Origin: a virus
IMG/VR virus record: IMGVR_UViG_3300032304_000037
Coordinates: 1-23,306 of that record
Direction: 5' to 3' (one strand)
DNA length: 23,306 nucleotides
Position 1 is the first letter of the stretch. Every line of letters begins with the position of its first letter. Below, piece by piece: positions 1-6,964 of this stretch. The notes below the pieces were generated by a model. It did not search any database and had not been told where the DNA came from. It saw only the letters and a list, made by a program, of their open reading frames with translations. Position numbers and translations under genes: made by a program.

Positions 1-1104
1 GGAATTAAAAACCCTAGAATTACCAGAGATGAGAAAGCTGCTAACGGCCGGATCATTGACGGACAAATCGTTGAGGTATCTTTGGTAGATCGCCCGGCGA
101 ACCCTAATTGCCAACTCGTTCTTGCAAAGAGCATAAACGGAGAAACAGGAGTATGGAAAGTGGAAGAACTCATTGAGAAAGAAGACGCGGTTGAGGCAAC
201 TCCAGTTACCGAGACTCCAGAACTTGTAGAAGAAGTATTACCAGAGACACCGATCTCTGAAATCGTAGAAGAAGAGAAGCTCGAACAACTAGGAATTGAA
301 AAGACCGCTCAGGCTAAGTCAATTCTTGCCTCACTTGTTAAGTTTGATAAGGCGCAATACGAAGCTGCTCGCGAAGCTCTCGCTAATCTCATTGCGGTAG
401 AAGCCGGTGAAATGAAAGAGGGATCTAACGAAATTATGTCTATCTCTCACCTACTTGAAGCCGTAGCGCACCTTGCTATGTGGTACGAGGGTGAAGAAGC
501 AGAAGGCGAAGTCGCTGAGGAGATCGAAGAATATGCCAAGGCTGCTGAGGAGACCGCAGACGAAGACAAGATGTGCGAAGACTGCGATAAATCTATGAAG
601 GAATGTATGTGCGATAAGAAAGCCAATCCAGATCCTGTTCCTACTGAGGAGACAGAAGCAGATCTAACCGGAACTACCAACATTGCTGCTGGCGAGACCG
701 CCGGAGTTCCGTTCGAGGCTACTGTGACAGACTCGCAAGCCCGGATCAACGCAGCTAAAACAGTTTCTGTCGATGAGACAGAAGTAAATGCCCTCGTGGA
801 GCAAGTAGTCAAGAGCGCAACAGAGTCACTTAAAGCAGAGATCGAATCTCTTGTAGCAGCAAAAGAGGCTGCACTTGAGAAGTCGGTAAGCCTTGAGGCC
901 GAGTTGGCAACTGCTAAATCTCTCGCGGTGGCTGGTGGCCCAAAAAGAACAGGAACATCATTAGCGCAAGACAATGATCTTCTTGTCAAGGCTGCTACCT
1001 ACAAAGCGAAAGCAAATGCAACAACAGATCCAGTTCTTGTAAAGGGATATAACGAACTAGCAAAAGAATATTTTGCAAGTGCCGAAGCGTCTCTTAATAA
1101 GTAA
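1..1104 (+). CDS. Prohead protease-scaffold fusion protein, 3' part only (5' end outside window)
   Basis: The frame is open from base 1, so the start lies upstream; the TTG at 82 falls inside the protease motif and is not the real start. The first visible residues contain GRIIDGQIVEVSLVDRPANP, the closing motif of prohead maturation proteases of the XkdF-like (S78) kind, which cleave scaffold and capsid inside the procapsid. After about residue 50 (window numbering) the chain becomes Glu-rich. A Cys cluster (C192, C195, C202, C204) follows, then a helical, coiled-coil-like stretch around residues 245-305, and a C-terminal tail. This layout fits a protease that carries its own scaffold (delta) domain, and no separate scaffold gene sits before the capsid gene. 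Family and role are known from homologous phages; the protease-scaffold reading is inferred from layout. Confidence 0.82.
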   Translation, partial: GIKNPRITRDEKAANGRIIDGQIVEVSLVDRPANPNCQLVLAKSINGETGVWKVEELIEKEDAVEATPVTETPELVEEVLPETPISEIVEEEKLEQLGIEKTAQAKSILASLVKFDKAQYEAAREALANLIAVEAGEMKEGSNEIMSISHLLEAVAHLAMWYEGEEAEGEVAEEIEEYAKAAEETADEDKMCEDCDKSMKECMCDKKANPDPVPTEETEADLTGTTNIAAGETAGVPFEATVTDSQARINAAKTVSVDETEVNALVEQVVKSATESLKAEIESLVAAKEAALEKSVSLEAELATAKSLAVAGGPKRTGTSLAQDNDLLVKAATYKAKANATTDPVLVKGYNELAKEYFASAEASLNK

Positions 1105-1134
1105 CTCAACCCAACTCGAAAGGAACTACCTCTT

Positions 1135-2805
1135 ATGGCATTGAATACGCCAAAGGCTAACGATCTTTTCGGCGATGCTACTCCACGCGAAGCAGCAGAG
1201 CGCTTTGAAGAATTTACCGGAGAACTCGGTAAGTCTCTATCACGCACTGCTCCAATGCCCGGACAAGCACCTGTCGTAGATCCAACTTCACAACTAGAAG
1301 CTCTCGTGGCTAACAAGTCACTCTCAGCAGACGCAAACGCAAGCCTCCAAAACGCACTCGCTGCTCAGCGCACCGCAATGGGAAGCATCAATAAGGAAAT
1401 CACTCTTGATGTTCCTTTGGCTTCTTCTTTCGCAGCGTTTGACCTAGAAGCTCCTGCTAAGTTACTAACACCTCGCCCAACACCACTTCGTAACCGCATT
1501 CCTCGCAAGAAGGGTGTCGGTACTTCACACCGCGTCAAGAGAATTCTTGGATACACCGGTACAGGTACAGGCGGAGTCGGACAGACATGGCCAGGAATTA
1601 CTCAGAGCACAACTACTGCGTTTGGTTCGATTAACTTCGAGCGTGGTCCACAGATCACATACGCAGCAGATGATTTGATCCTGCCTTACAACTCATACTC
1701 ACTATCTGACGCAGTAAGCTTCGATGCTAACTTCTCAGGTCTTGGATATCAGGATCTTCGCCAACTATCATCAACTTCAACTCTATACGCGACAATGCTT
1801 ATGGAAGAACGCATGATGCTAATGGCTCGCGGTACTGCTTCTGGTTATTCAGGAACAATGGCTGCACCTACATTCACACTTGCTTCACCAGTCGCATCAG
1901 GTTCACAGGTCGCTCTTGCTAACACTACATACTATGTAAATGTTACAACTGACGCTGGTATCTCAGGTAACGGCTTTGGTGAGTCAATTCTTGGTACAGA
2001 AGCAAGCACCGCAGTAGCATCAGGCGATGTTCTAACTGTGACTGTCTCAACTCCGGTTGTCGGCGCTCTTGGTTACAATATCTATGTCGGTACTGCTACT
2101 GGTGCTGCAAACCTTACATATCAGGGAACACTTAAGGGAACAGGTACTTTCACGATCCAAGGCGCAAACGCTCAGGGTCTAACAGGTAACAACGCTCCAT
2201 TTACAACTAACGGAGCTGCTGCTTCTCGCGCTGCTACAAACACTTCTGCTTACTCAACTGGATATGACGGAATTCTTCCTACTGTCCTTGGGCCAAACAC
2301 AGGTTTCAACAACGCAATCAACGGAACATTCTCAACCTCTAATCCGGGTGCGGAATACCAGACTGTGTTTGCTAACCTCTACCAGAATGTAAAGGCTGAT
2401 CCAGATGTCGTTCTTATGAACGGTAACGATCGCAAGCAGCTCTCTGACGCTATCAAGAACGGCTCAACTGCAAACTATCGTTTGACAATCAACGATCCGG
2501 GCACAAGCGGAACTACTTATGGTTCTATCGTGACTGGTCTTCAGAACGAAGTAACAGGCAAGGCAGTAGATATCATGGTTCACCCATGGTTGAACTCTGG
2601 CGTATCTCCTGTTCTATCGTTCACACTTCCAATCCCTGACACAGAGGTTTCTGATGTATGGGCAAACTTCATGGTTCAGGATTACATGGGCATCCAATGG
2701 CCAGTAACTCAGTTCCAGTATGAGTTCTCTACTTACTTCCGTGGAACATTCTTCTGTACCGCTCCAGCTTGGAACGGCGCAGTATCAGGAATTGTTTCTG
2801 CGTAA
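1135..2805 (+). CDS. Major capsid protein, HK97-like fold with inserted beta domain
   Basis: This 556-residue protein directly follows the protease-scaffold gene and has a good ribosome site (aaagga) ahead of the ATG. The N-terminal 80-100 residues look like a removable or scaffold-like arm. Residues about 100-240 and 370-556 look like a capsid core, with a basic RNRIPRKK patch, a 'LMEERMMLMARG' spine-helix-like segment and late 'DVVLMNGNDRKQLSDAI' and 'DIMVHPWL' segments. Between them, about residues 243-360, lies a Ser/Thr/Gly-rich beta stretch with GYNIYVGTATGA, resembling FN3/Ig-like surface insertions of other phage capsids. It would be the most abundant virion protein, forming the icosahedral shell. 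The assignment rests on position, length and general pattern; the fold is inferred. Confidence 0.85.
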   Translation: MALNTPKANDLFGDATPREAAERFEEFTGELGKSLSRTAPMPGQAPVVDPTSQLEALVANKSLSADANASLQNALAAQRTAMGSINKEITLDVPLASSFAAFDLEAPAKLLTPRPTPLRNRIPRKKGVGTSHRVKRILGYTGTGTGGVGQTWPGITQSTTTAFGSINFERGPQITYAADDLILPYNSYSLSDAVSFDANFSGLGYQDLRQLSSTSTLYATMLMEERMMLMARGTASGYSGTMAAPTFTLASPVASGSQVALANTTYYVNVTTDAGISGNGFGESILGTEASTAVASGDVLTVTVSTPVVGALGYNIYVGTATGAANLTYQGTLKGTGTFTIQGANAQGLTGNNAPFTTNGAAASRAATNTSAYSTGYDGILPTVLGPNTGFNNAINGTFSTSNPGAEYQTVFANLYQNVKADPDVVLMNGNDRKQLSDAIKNGSTANYRLTINDPGTSGTTYGSIVTGLQNEVTGKAVDIMVHPWLNSGVSPVLSFTLPIPDTEVSDVWANFMVQDYMGIQWPVTQFQYEFSTYFRGTFFCTAPAWNGAVSGIVSA

Positions 2806-2921
2806 TGTGCTTAGAGTGCGGTTGTCACGAGCCAGCAAATAGTCACGGCGGAGGTCAGACAGAATTGCCTGACGGATCTATGTCGCACATGACTACGGCT
2901 GAGATGATCACACAAAAGTAA
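2805..2921 (+). CDS. Tiny Cys/His-rich protein coupled to the capsid gene
   Basis: A 38-residue reading frame starts inside the capsid stop codon (TAATG), so it is probably made by reinitiation after the capsid protein. It begins MCLECGCHEPANSHGG, placing C2, C5, C7, H9 and H14 close together, which could bind a metal. The rest is polar (QTELPDGSMSHMTTAEMITQK). Small proteins starting MCxECGC are, to my knowledge, common right after capsid genes of actinobacterial phages, but I know no function. The overlap, the non-random start and the following hairpin argue that it is real. Confidence 0.6.
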   Translation: MCLECGCHEPANSHGGGQTELPDGSMSHMTTAEMITQK

Positions 2922-2930
2922 TTCGATAAG

Positions 2931-2968
2931 AAGGGAGGGTGCGTCATATATTGGGCGCACTCTCCCTT
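2931..2968 (+). terminator. Strong hairpin after the capsid cistrons
   Basis: AAGGGAGGGTGCG (2931-2943) pairs with CGCACTCTCCCTT (2956-2968): 13 base pairs with one G-U, loop of 12. The following sequence is only weakly T-rich (atctaattt), so it may be a partial terminator or attenuator, or a 3' stabiliser of the abundant capsid message. A ribosome site for the next gene follows within 10 bases. Confidence 0.6.
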
Positions 2969-2988
2969 ATCTAATTTAGGAGGCAAAT

Positions 2989-3264
2989 ATGGGTCGTTGG
3001 GTAGCACCAGACAAAGGCGTAAGAGAGACAGAAGTAAATGGGCGCACATATCGCCCGGATCGCGGTGGAATTTACAATGTAGATAGCCCTTCGGCAGAGC
3101 GGGCTATGAAGGCAGAAGGATTTTTTGAAGCGTCACTCAATCCGCATAGCGCAGGAGACGCACAAAGAGGATTTACTTGCGTAGAATGTGGTTTTGGTAG
3201 TTGGTTTAGAAAATGCTCTCGATGTGGGCACGAAAACGGAACGCCGGATAGAGACGGGGAATAA
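2989..3264 (+). CDS. Small zinc-ribbon protein of the head module
   Basis: A 91-residue protein with a very good ribosome site (aggagg). The N-terminal half (MGRWVAPDKGV..., NGRTYRPDRGGIYNVD) is polar with no recognised fold. The C-terminal part has four cysteines, C64-x2-C67-x8-C76-x2-C79, in CVECGFGSWFRKCSRCG, a clear zinc-ribbon pattern. It lies between the capsid and head-tail adaptor genes and overlaps the adaptor start (TAATG). Similar proteins occur at this place in other actinobacterial phages as far as I recall, without known function. A structural or assembly role in the head is inferred from position only. Confidence 0.7.
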   Translation: MGRWVAPDKGVRETEVNGRTYRPDRGGIYNVDSPSAERAMKAEGFFEASLNPHSAGDAQRGFTCVECGFGSWFRKCSRCGHENGTPDRDGE

Positions 3265-4154
3265 TGGCTACGGGGATCACACCAGATACTTTCTATGAGG
3301 CTAGTTATTTATCGGTTGCGGAGTTCAAAGACGCTCCGACCTCTATTGACTATGACAACCTAGTAGTAGGCGGTAACTTAGCTGCGCAAGACGCAGAATT
3401 GTCGCGTGTGATCCTTAGAGCTTCGTCTTACATGGACGAATATCTCAATCAAAGCGTAATAGCGACTCAATACACCGAGACTCAGCGCACAAGAATTACT
3501 CCACAGGGCTGGATCTCTCTACACCCAAACTGCTCGCCGATCATTTCTCTTGAGTCGTTCTCGTATGGGCCATATCCCGGATCTTTGACCCCTATCCAAG
3601 ATCCCTCTTATGCGTGGTTTGAGGGTCAGCAAATGATTATTCCGCTATCGCAGATACAAACAAATTACTCATCACAAGGCCCACTCGGATTTGGTGGAGG
3701 CCTTGGAGCTACTTCCATAGTCTTTACTGAATATAATTATGTCGCCGGCTTCGTGAATACTTATACAGTCACGGCCGTAGCAGCAGCAACGAGCCTAGTA
3801 GTCAGAGACGGCACAGGAATTATCGCCGGTCAGCGTCTCCGGATCTTTGACGGCGCTAAATCAGAACAAGTCACAGTAGCCAGCACTTACACATACGGCT
3901 CAACTACTGTTCCTTTGACCTCTGCGCTTGTTTATAGCCACGATGCCGGGGCGACCATAGGAAATCTACCTAACGCTATCAAACAGGCTTGTATCCTCAT
4001 CACAACGGCATTTATCAAAGCTCGAGGCGACAACTCTATGACGATGCAAATTACGACTCAGCCAACCGCCAGCCTAATCTCTTCTGCCAATCGTTACGGC
4101 AACGAGATTGCTTTGGCTCTTGATATGGTCGATAAGTACCGCAGGATCAGATAA
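3264..4154 (+). CDS. Head-tail adaptor (gp6/connector-like)
   Basis: This 296-residue protein has the layout of connector proteins that dock under the portal. An N-terminal helical part (SVAEFKDAPTSIDYDN, AELSRVILRASSYMDEYLNQ) is followed by a beta-rich middle and a final helical stretch (LPNAIKQACILITTAFIKARGD ... ALALDMVDKYRRIR). 'AIKQA..L.TTAFIKARGD' near the end is typical of this family. Residues about 175-235 look like an extra small beta domain (TSLVVRDGTGIIAGQRLRIFDG). Its start overlaps the previous stop and its stop overlaps the next start, so the head-completion genes are translated as a coupled block. The function is inferred from pattern and order. Confidence 0.7.
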   Translation: MATGITPDTFYEASYLSVAEFKDAPTSIDYDNLVVGGNLAAQDAELSRVILRASSYMDEYLNQSVIATQYTETQRTRITPQGWISLHPNCSPIISLESFSYGPYPGSLTPIQDPSYAWFEGQQMIIPLSQIQTNYSSQGPLGFGGGLGATSIVFTEYNYVAGFVNTYTVTAVAAATSLVVRDGTGIIAGQRLRIFDGAKSEQVTVASTYTYGSTTVPLTSALVYSHDAGATIGNLPNAIKQACILITTAFIKARGDNSMTMQITTQPTASLISSANRYGNEIALALDMVDKYRRIR

Positions 4155-4669
4155 TGCCTACGACCTCGACCACTTTGCCGACCGGCGGGCGCTCCGGAGT
4201 CCGATATACATTATTCAACTTTCTTTTTAACCCGCCAATCTCTACGCTTAATCAGGTATTTACTTCGTTTCCTAAACGCATAAATTATCAAGTCAATAGT
4301 CAGCCGGGGCAGCTCTCTCGATCTGCTGCGGTGATCTATATAGCCGGTGAGAACGAGTCTCGTATTGCCGTAGGCGGAGCAACTAACGGGTGGAAGCGCA
4401 TTGATTACACAGTCATTTTGCAGATCTTTCAGCACTCTATGGAACGAAATTCGGAAGAAGCCATGGTCGCGTTCGATACACTAATAGACGATATCAAAGC
4501 TCGACTTCGCTCCGATCACAATTTTGGTAATGCTGCTGGCAATCTAGTTTGGCAAGGAGCAGAGCCACAAATCAATGCTCGCTATGGCGAACCTGCTACT
4601 TCTAAAGAAGGCGCAACAGAGACCTACGCTGAGATAGAATTCATCGTTACCGAAATGATCCAAGCATAA
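4154..4669 (+). CDS. Tail terminator / head-tail joining protein (probable)
   Basis: A 171-residue protein between the adaptor and the tail tube gene, the usual place for the ring that caps the tail tube and joins it to the head. It has an N-terminal helix (YTLFNFLFNPPISTLNQVF) and then alternating beta strands with a central helix (NSEEAMVAFDTLIDDIKARLRSD). It ends in a strand (TYAEIEFIVTEMIQA). This alpha/beta layout fits tail terminator proteins of the lambda gpU type. It starts in a TAATG overlap with the adaptor. No diagnostic motif is visible, so a neck or stopper role remains possible. Confidence 0.55.
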   Translation: MPTTSTTLPTGGRSGVRYTLFNFLFNPPISTLNQVFTSFPKRINYQVNSQPGQLSRSAAVIYIAGENESRIAVGGATNGWKRIDYTVILQIFQHSMERNSEEAMVAFDTLIDDIKARLRSDHNFGNAAGNLVWQGAEPQINARYGEPATSKEGATETYAEIEFIVTEMIQA

Positions 4670-4677
4670 GGAGCAAC

Positions 4678-4863
4678 ATGAAATACAAATACACAGGAAC
4701 AGATGAGCGCGTGTTCCCTACGCTAGGGATCACAGTTCAGCCGGGAGAAGAGTTTGACGCACCAGCGAACTTTTCTGCACATGATGTTACTTCTGGGGCA
4801 ACAACCAAACCAGTAGAAGCACACAAGCCGTCAGCCCCGTCTGACCTGAAAACAGGAGAGTGA
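4678..4863 (+). CDS. Small protein before the major tail protein, function unknown
   Basis: A 61-residue protein with a strong ribosome site (aaggag) and a short gap to the tail tube gene. The first 30 residues (MKYKYTGTDERVFPTLGITVQPGEEFDAP) suggest a small beta fold of the kind found in short phage proteins at this spot. The C-terminal half is polar and Pro/Lys-rich, probably disordered. I do not know a function; a minor part in the virion or in tube assembly is guesswork. Confidence 0.6.
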   Translation: MKYKYTGTDERVFPTLGITVQPGEEFDAPANFSAHDVTSGATTKPVEAHKPSAPSDLKTGE

Positions 4864-4867
4864 TTAA

Positions 4868-5854
4868 ATGGCAGTACAAAATTCCGTACGCAGTTATTTA
4901 GGTATCGCAAAAGAAGCCACTAAAGGAACTGTCGTAGCACCAACACATTTTATTCCAGTCATGCAAAACACTATTAAGCCGGTAGATATCGTAGATCCTT
5001 TATACGACACAGGCCTTCGTGGATCTATGGCTACTAACTATGCTTATATTCAGGGTCGCACTCGTTCGACTTTCGATTTTGGCGGTTCAGTATTTGCTGA
5101 CACAATCGGCTTCCCAATTGCAGGTATTATGGGATCTGTCGCTACAACTGGCGCGAGCGCTCCATACACTCACACAGTATCTCTACTCAATGCCTCTGCG
5201 GTCGGAGCTGACTCTCAGCCAATCTCATACACATTGACCGATTTCTATGCCGCAAATGTTCGTTCTTATCCGGGAATTCAGTTTCACGATTTCTCACTTA
5301 AGTTCAACGCTGACGGAATGCTCGAATATGACGCTAAGGGAACAGGTTGGGCCTCCTCAACAGTAGCAACTCCTACTCCTTCTTTCTCAACGATCCTTCC
5401 TACTCCGGTATGGCGCGGAACAGTTAGCATTGGCGGAGCTACCGTATCTAACTCAGTAAGCGGAAATATCGATGTCACTCGCCCAGTAACTCCAATCTAC
5501 GGAATTGGTAATACACAAAATCCTTATCAAATCTTCACTGGCGCTCTTGACACATCAGCTAAGTTCACCTTCGTAATGGAGAACGATACTGAATTGACTC
5601 GCTTCCTAAATAACACTCAGCCAGCAATTGTGCTGAACTGGTCTTATGGCTCAGGAGCGACTCTTGTACAACTCCAAGCTACTATTTCTAAGGGCGCATA
5701 CACAACCGCCGTTATTGATCGTGGCTCAGATTTCGTACAGGTCATGGTAGATGTCAATGCTCAAGCTACTACGGCTGACGCAGGATCTACTGGTGGCTTC
5801 GCTCCAATCAAGTGGGTTCTTCAGAACGCATTTGCAGCAAGCGTCTATGCATAA
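4868..5854 (+). CDS. Major tail (tube) protein
   Basis: A 328-residue, beta-rich protein in the standard place between tail terminator and chaperone genes. It opens with RSYLGIAKEATKGTVVAPTHFIPV, the 'G..KE.T.GT...PT.F.PV' pattern common in siphovirus tube proteins. It continues with strand-rich segments including GIQFHDFSLKFNADGMLEYDAKGTGW, and closes with DFVQVMVDVNAQATTADAG. It would polymerise into the tail tube around the tape measure. Like the capsid gene it is followed by a strong hairpin, consistent with high expression. Confidence 0.85.
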   Translation: MAVQNSVRSYLGIAKEATKGTVVAPTHFIPVMQNTIKPVDIVDPLYDTGLRGSMATNYAYIQGRTRSTFDFGGSVFADTIGFPIAGIMGSVATTGASAPYTHTVSLLNASAVGADSQPISYTLTDFYAANVRSYPGIQFHDFSLKFNADGMLEYDAKGTGWASSTVATPTPSFSTILPTPVWRGTVSIGGATVSNSVSGNIDVTRPVTPIYGIGNTQNPYQIFTGALDTSAKFTFVMENDTELTRFLNNTQPAIVLNWSYGSGATLVQLQATISKGAYTTAVIDRGSDFVQVMVDVNAQATTADAGSTGGFAPIKWVLQNAFAASVYA

Positions 5855-5864
5855 ATAGTTCCAA

Positions 5865-5921
5865 GAGTAGGGGCGGTCAGGTAGATAGCGACTGCCTTCC
5901 CGCTATCCCGCGCCCCTACTC
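5865..5921 (+). terminator. Long nested hairpin after the tail tube gene
   Basis: GAGTAGGGGCG (5865-5875) pairs perfectly with CGCCCCTACTC (5911-5921). Inside it GATAGCG (5884-5890) pairs perfectly with CGCTATC (5901-5907). There is no T-run after it, so an mRNA stabiliser, a processing site or a leaky terminator are all possible. It separates the abundant tube protein from the low-level chaperones. Confidence 0.6.
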
Positions 5922-5961
5922 CCTGCTATTATCTGAGGAAGGCAAACCAACAGGAGGCATC

Positions 5962-6306
5962 ATGGCAAACACAATTAAACTGCCGTCAGGCAACACAGTA
6001 TCTCTCAAAGATCTTTCTTCTCTCAAGGTCGGAGATCGCAAGCGAGTAATTAAAGCGACCGACAAACAAGAAGGCGATTTATCTAAGGCTATGGCTCTGG
6101 GTGACGCTCTTATCGCAATGATGATTGAAGAGTGGTCGTTTGATCTTATTCTTCCGTCAGTACGCCTTGAGTCACTAGACGAATTATCTATGGCGGATTA
6201 TGACGCGCTAACAGAAGCGACTAAGGGCGCACAAAACTCTTTGTTCCCTTCGTTGTCTGATACTCCTACAAACGAGGCAGACCCAAAAGCGCCTACCGCC
6301 AATTAG
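5962..6306 (+). CDS. Tail assembly chaperone, short (gpG-like) form
   Basis: The ATG at 5962 is chosen because a strong ribosome site (aggagg) lies just upstream and the sequence between 5855 and 5961 is structured non-coding DNA. The 114-residue product (MANTIKLPSGNTVSLKDLSSLKVGDRKRV...) is mainly helical, with DLSKAMALGDALIAMMIEEWSFD and DELSMADYDALTEATKGAQN. That fits the N-terminal chaperone that coats the tape measure during tail assembly. Position between tube and tape measure genes, plus the frameshift to a second frame, supports this strongly. Confidence 0.8.
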   Translation: MANTIKLPSGNTVSLKDLSSLKVGDRKRVIKATDKQEGDLSKAMALGDALIAMMIEEWSFDLILPSVRLESLDELSMADYDALTEATKGAQNSLFPSLSDTPTNEADPKAPTAN

Positions 6307-6509
6307 AACGGCTGAAATGGCTGCTTAAAGGCGGGCAAAGATATGATGATTTCGAGTATCCTGATGAGTATTGGATCTACTATCAAATGGCAGATAGGTT
6401 CGGATATACGCCTGATGAGGTAGATAATCTCAATCCGGTTACTGCTGATTGGCTACTTGCAATAGCCGGAACAGTAGAGGAGATCAAGGCTGAGAGGATG
6501 TCGGAATAA
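5962..6509 (+). CDS. Tail assembly chaperone, long (gpGT-like) form made by -1 frameshift
   Basis: The frame that is open from 6261 to 6509 has no good start of its own but encodes a conserved-looking segment (LKWLLKGGQRYDDFEYPDEY, then ADRFGYTPDEVDNLNPVTAD). Slipping back one base at CCCAAAA (6282-6288) joins it to the short form, giving a protein of about 182 residues: 109 from the first frame, then SAYRQLERLKW... to ...KAERMSE. The stop overlaps the next start (TAATG). This copies the G/GT arrangement of lambda-like tails, where the extension binds tube subunits. The frameshift is inferred from sequence, not measured. Confidence 0.8.
6282..6288 (+). promoter_or_regulatory. Programmed -1 ribosomal frameshift site CCCAAAA
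   Basis: In the chaperone frame the codons read gac-cca-aaa-gcg, so the heptamer C CCA AAA fits X XXY YYZ exactly. It lies 15 bases before the zero-frame stop and inside the open stretch of the -1 frame. A possible stimulating stem starts 7 bases downstream, with CCGCC (6296-6300) pairing with GGCGG (6330-6334); it is short and less certain than the slippery site. Confidence 0.85.
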
Positions 6510-6961
6510 TGGGCGCACTTATTGTTCGTAATCTGACCGAAGCTCTTGCCTCCCTTAAGAACATAGAAGGCGATGTAGAAAAGGCTGCGCAGCTCGGTGT
6601 TGCTATGGCTGGTCTAAGAGTCGAGCGCGATGCCAAGATCAACGCCAGCAACGGATCTCGAACAAGAGTCGGCAACAAAATAGATCCGCCAAAGCACATT
6701 GGCCCAAGCGGATCTGGCCCAAATGTTATCACCGGAACACTTAGAAGATCTATCACTACTCGAGTTCGGCAAGGATTTGGAACTTATATTGCTGATGTCG
6801 GCCCAACTGTTGTTTATGCTCGCGCCGTAGAATTGGGATCTCCTATTTGGAAGTCCGGCGTAAAGTACCCATATTTAACACCAGCAGCAGATAAACTAAT
6901 CCAAAGCGGAGAATTGCAACGGATCTTTATTCAGCGCTTCAATCAAGTGATAAAGGGGTAA
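6509..6961 (+). CDS. HK97 gp10-like minor tail/connector protein
   Basis: A 150-residue protein with an N-terminal helical part (NLTEALASLKNIEGDVEKAAQL...). A loop with TGTLRRSITTRV follows, then strands (TYIADVGPTVVYARAVELGSP) and a final helix after KYPYLTPAADKL. 'YA..VE.G......YP.L.PA' is characteristic of the HK97 gp10-like family, whose members act at the head-tail joint or in tail completion. Here it sits between chaperone and tape measure genes, later than usual. It overlaps the chaperone stop (TAATG) and ends 3 bases before the tape measure start. Confidence 0.65.
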   Translation: MGALIVRNLTEALASLKNIEGDVEKAAQLGVAMAGLRVERDAKINASNGSRTRVGNKIDPPKHIGPSGSGPNVITGTLRRSITTRVRQGFGTYIADVGPTVVYARAVELGSPIWKSGVKYPYLTPAADKLIQSGELQRIFIQRFNQVIKG

Positions 6962-6964
6962 TCA

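Noticed and set aside
447-989. Long minus-strand open frame (180 residues)
   Set aside because: Antisense of the acidic protease-scaffold gene; Ser/Ala-rich composition is that of a shadow frame, and it lies wholly inside a well-supported gene.
82-1104. Start of the first gene at the TTG at 82
   Set aside because: The frame is open to base 1 and the protease motif spans the TTG, so the gene is cut by the window edge.
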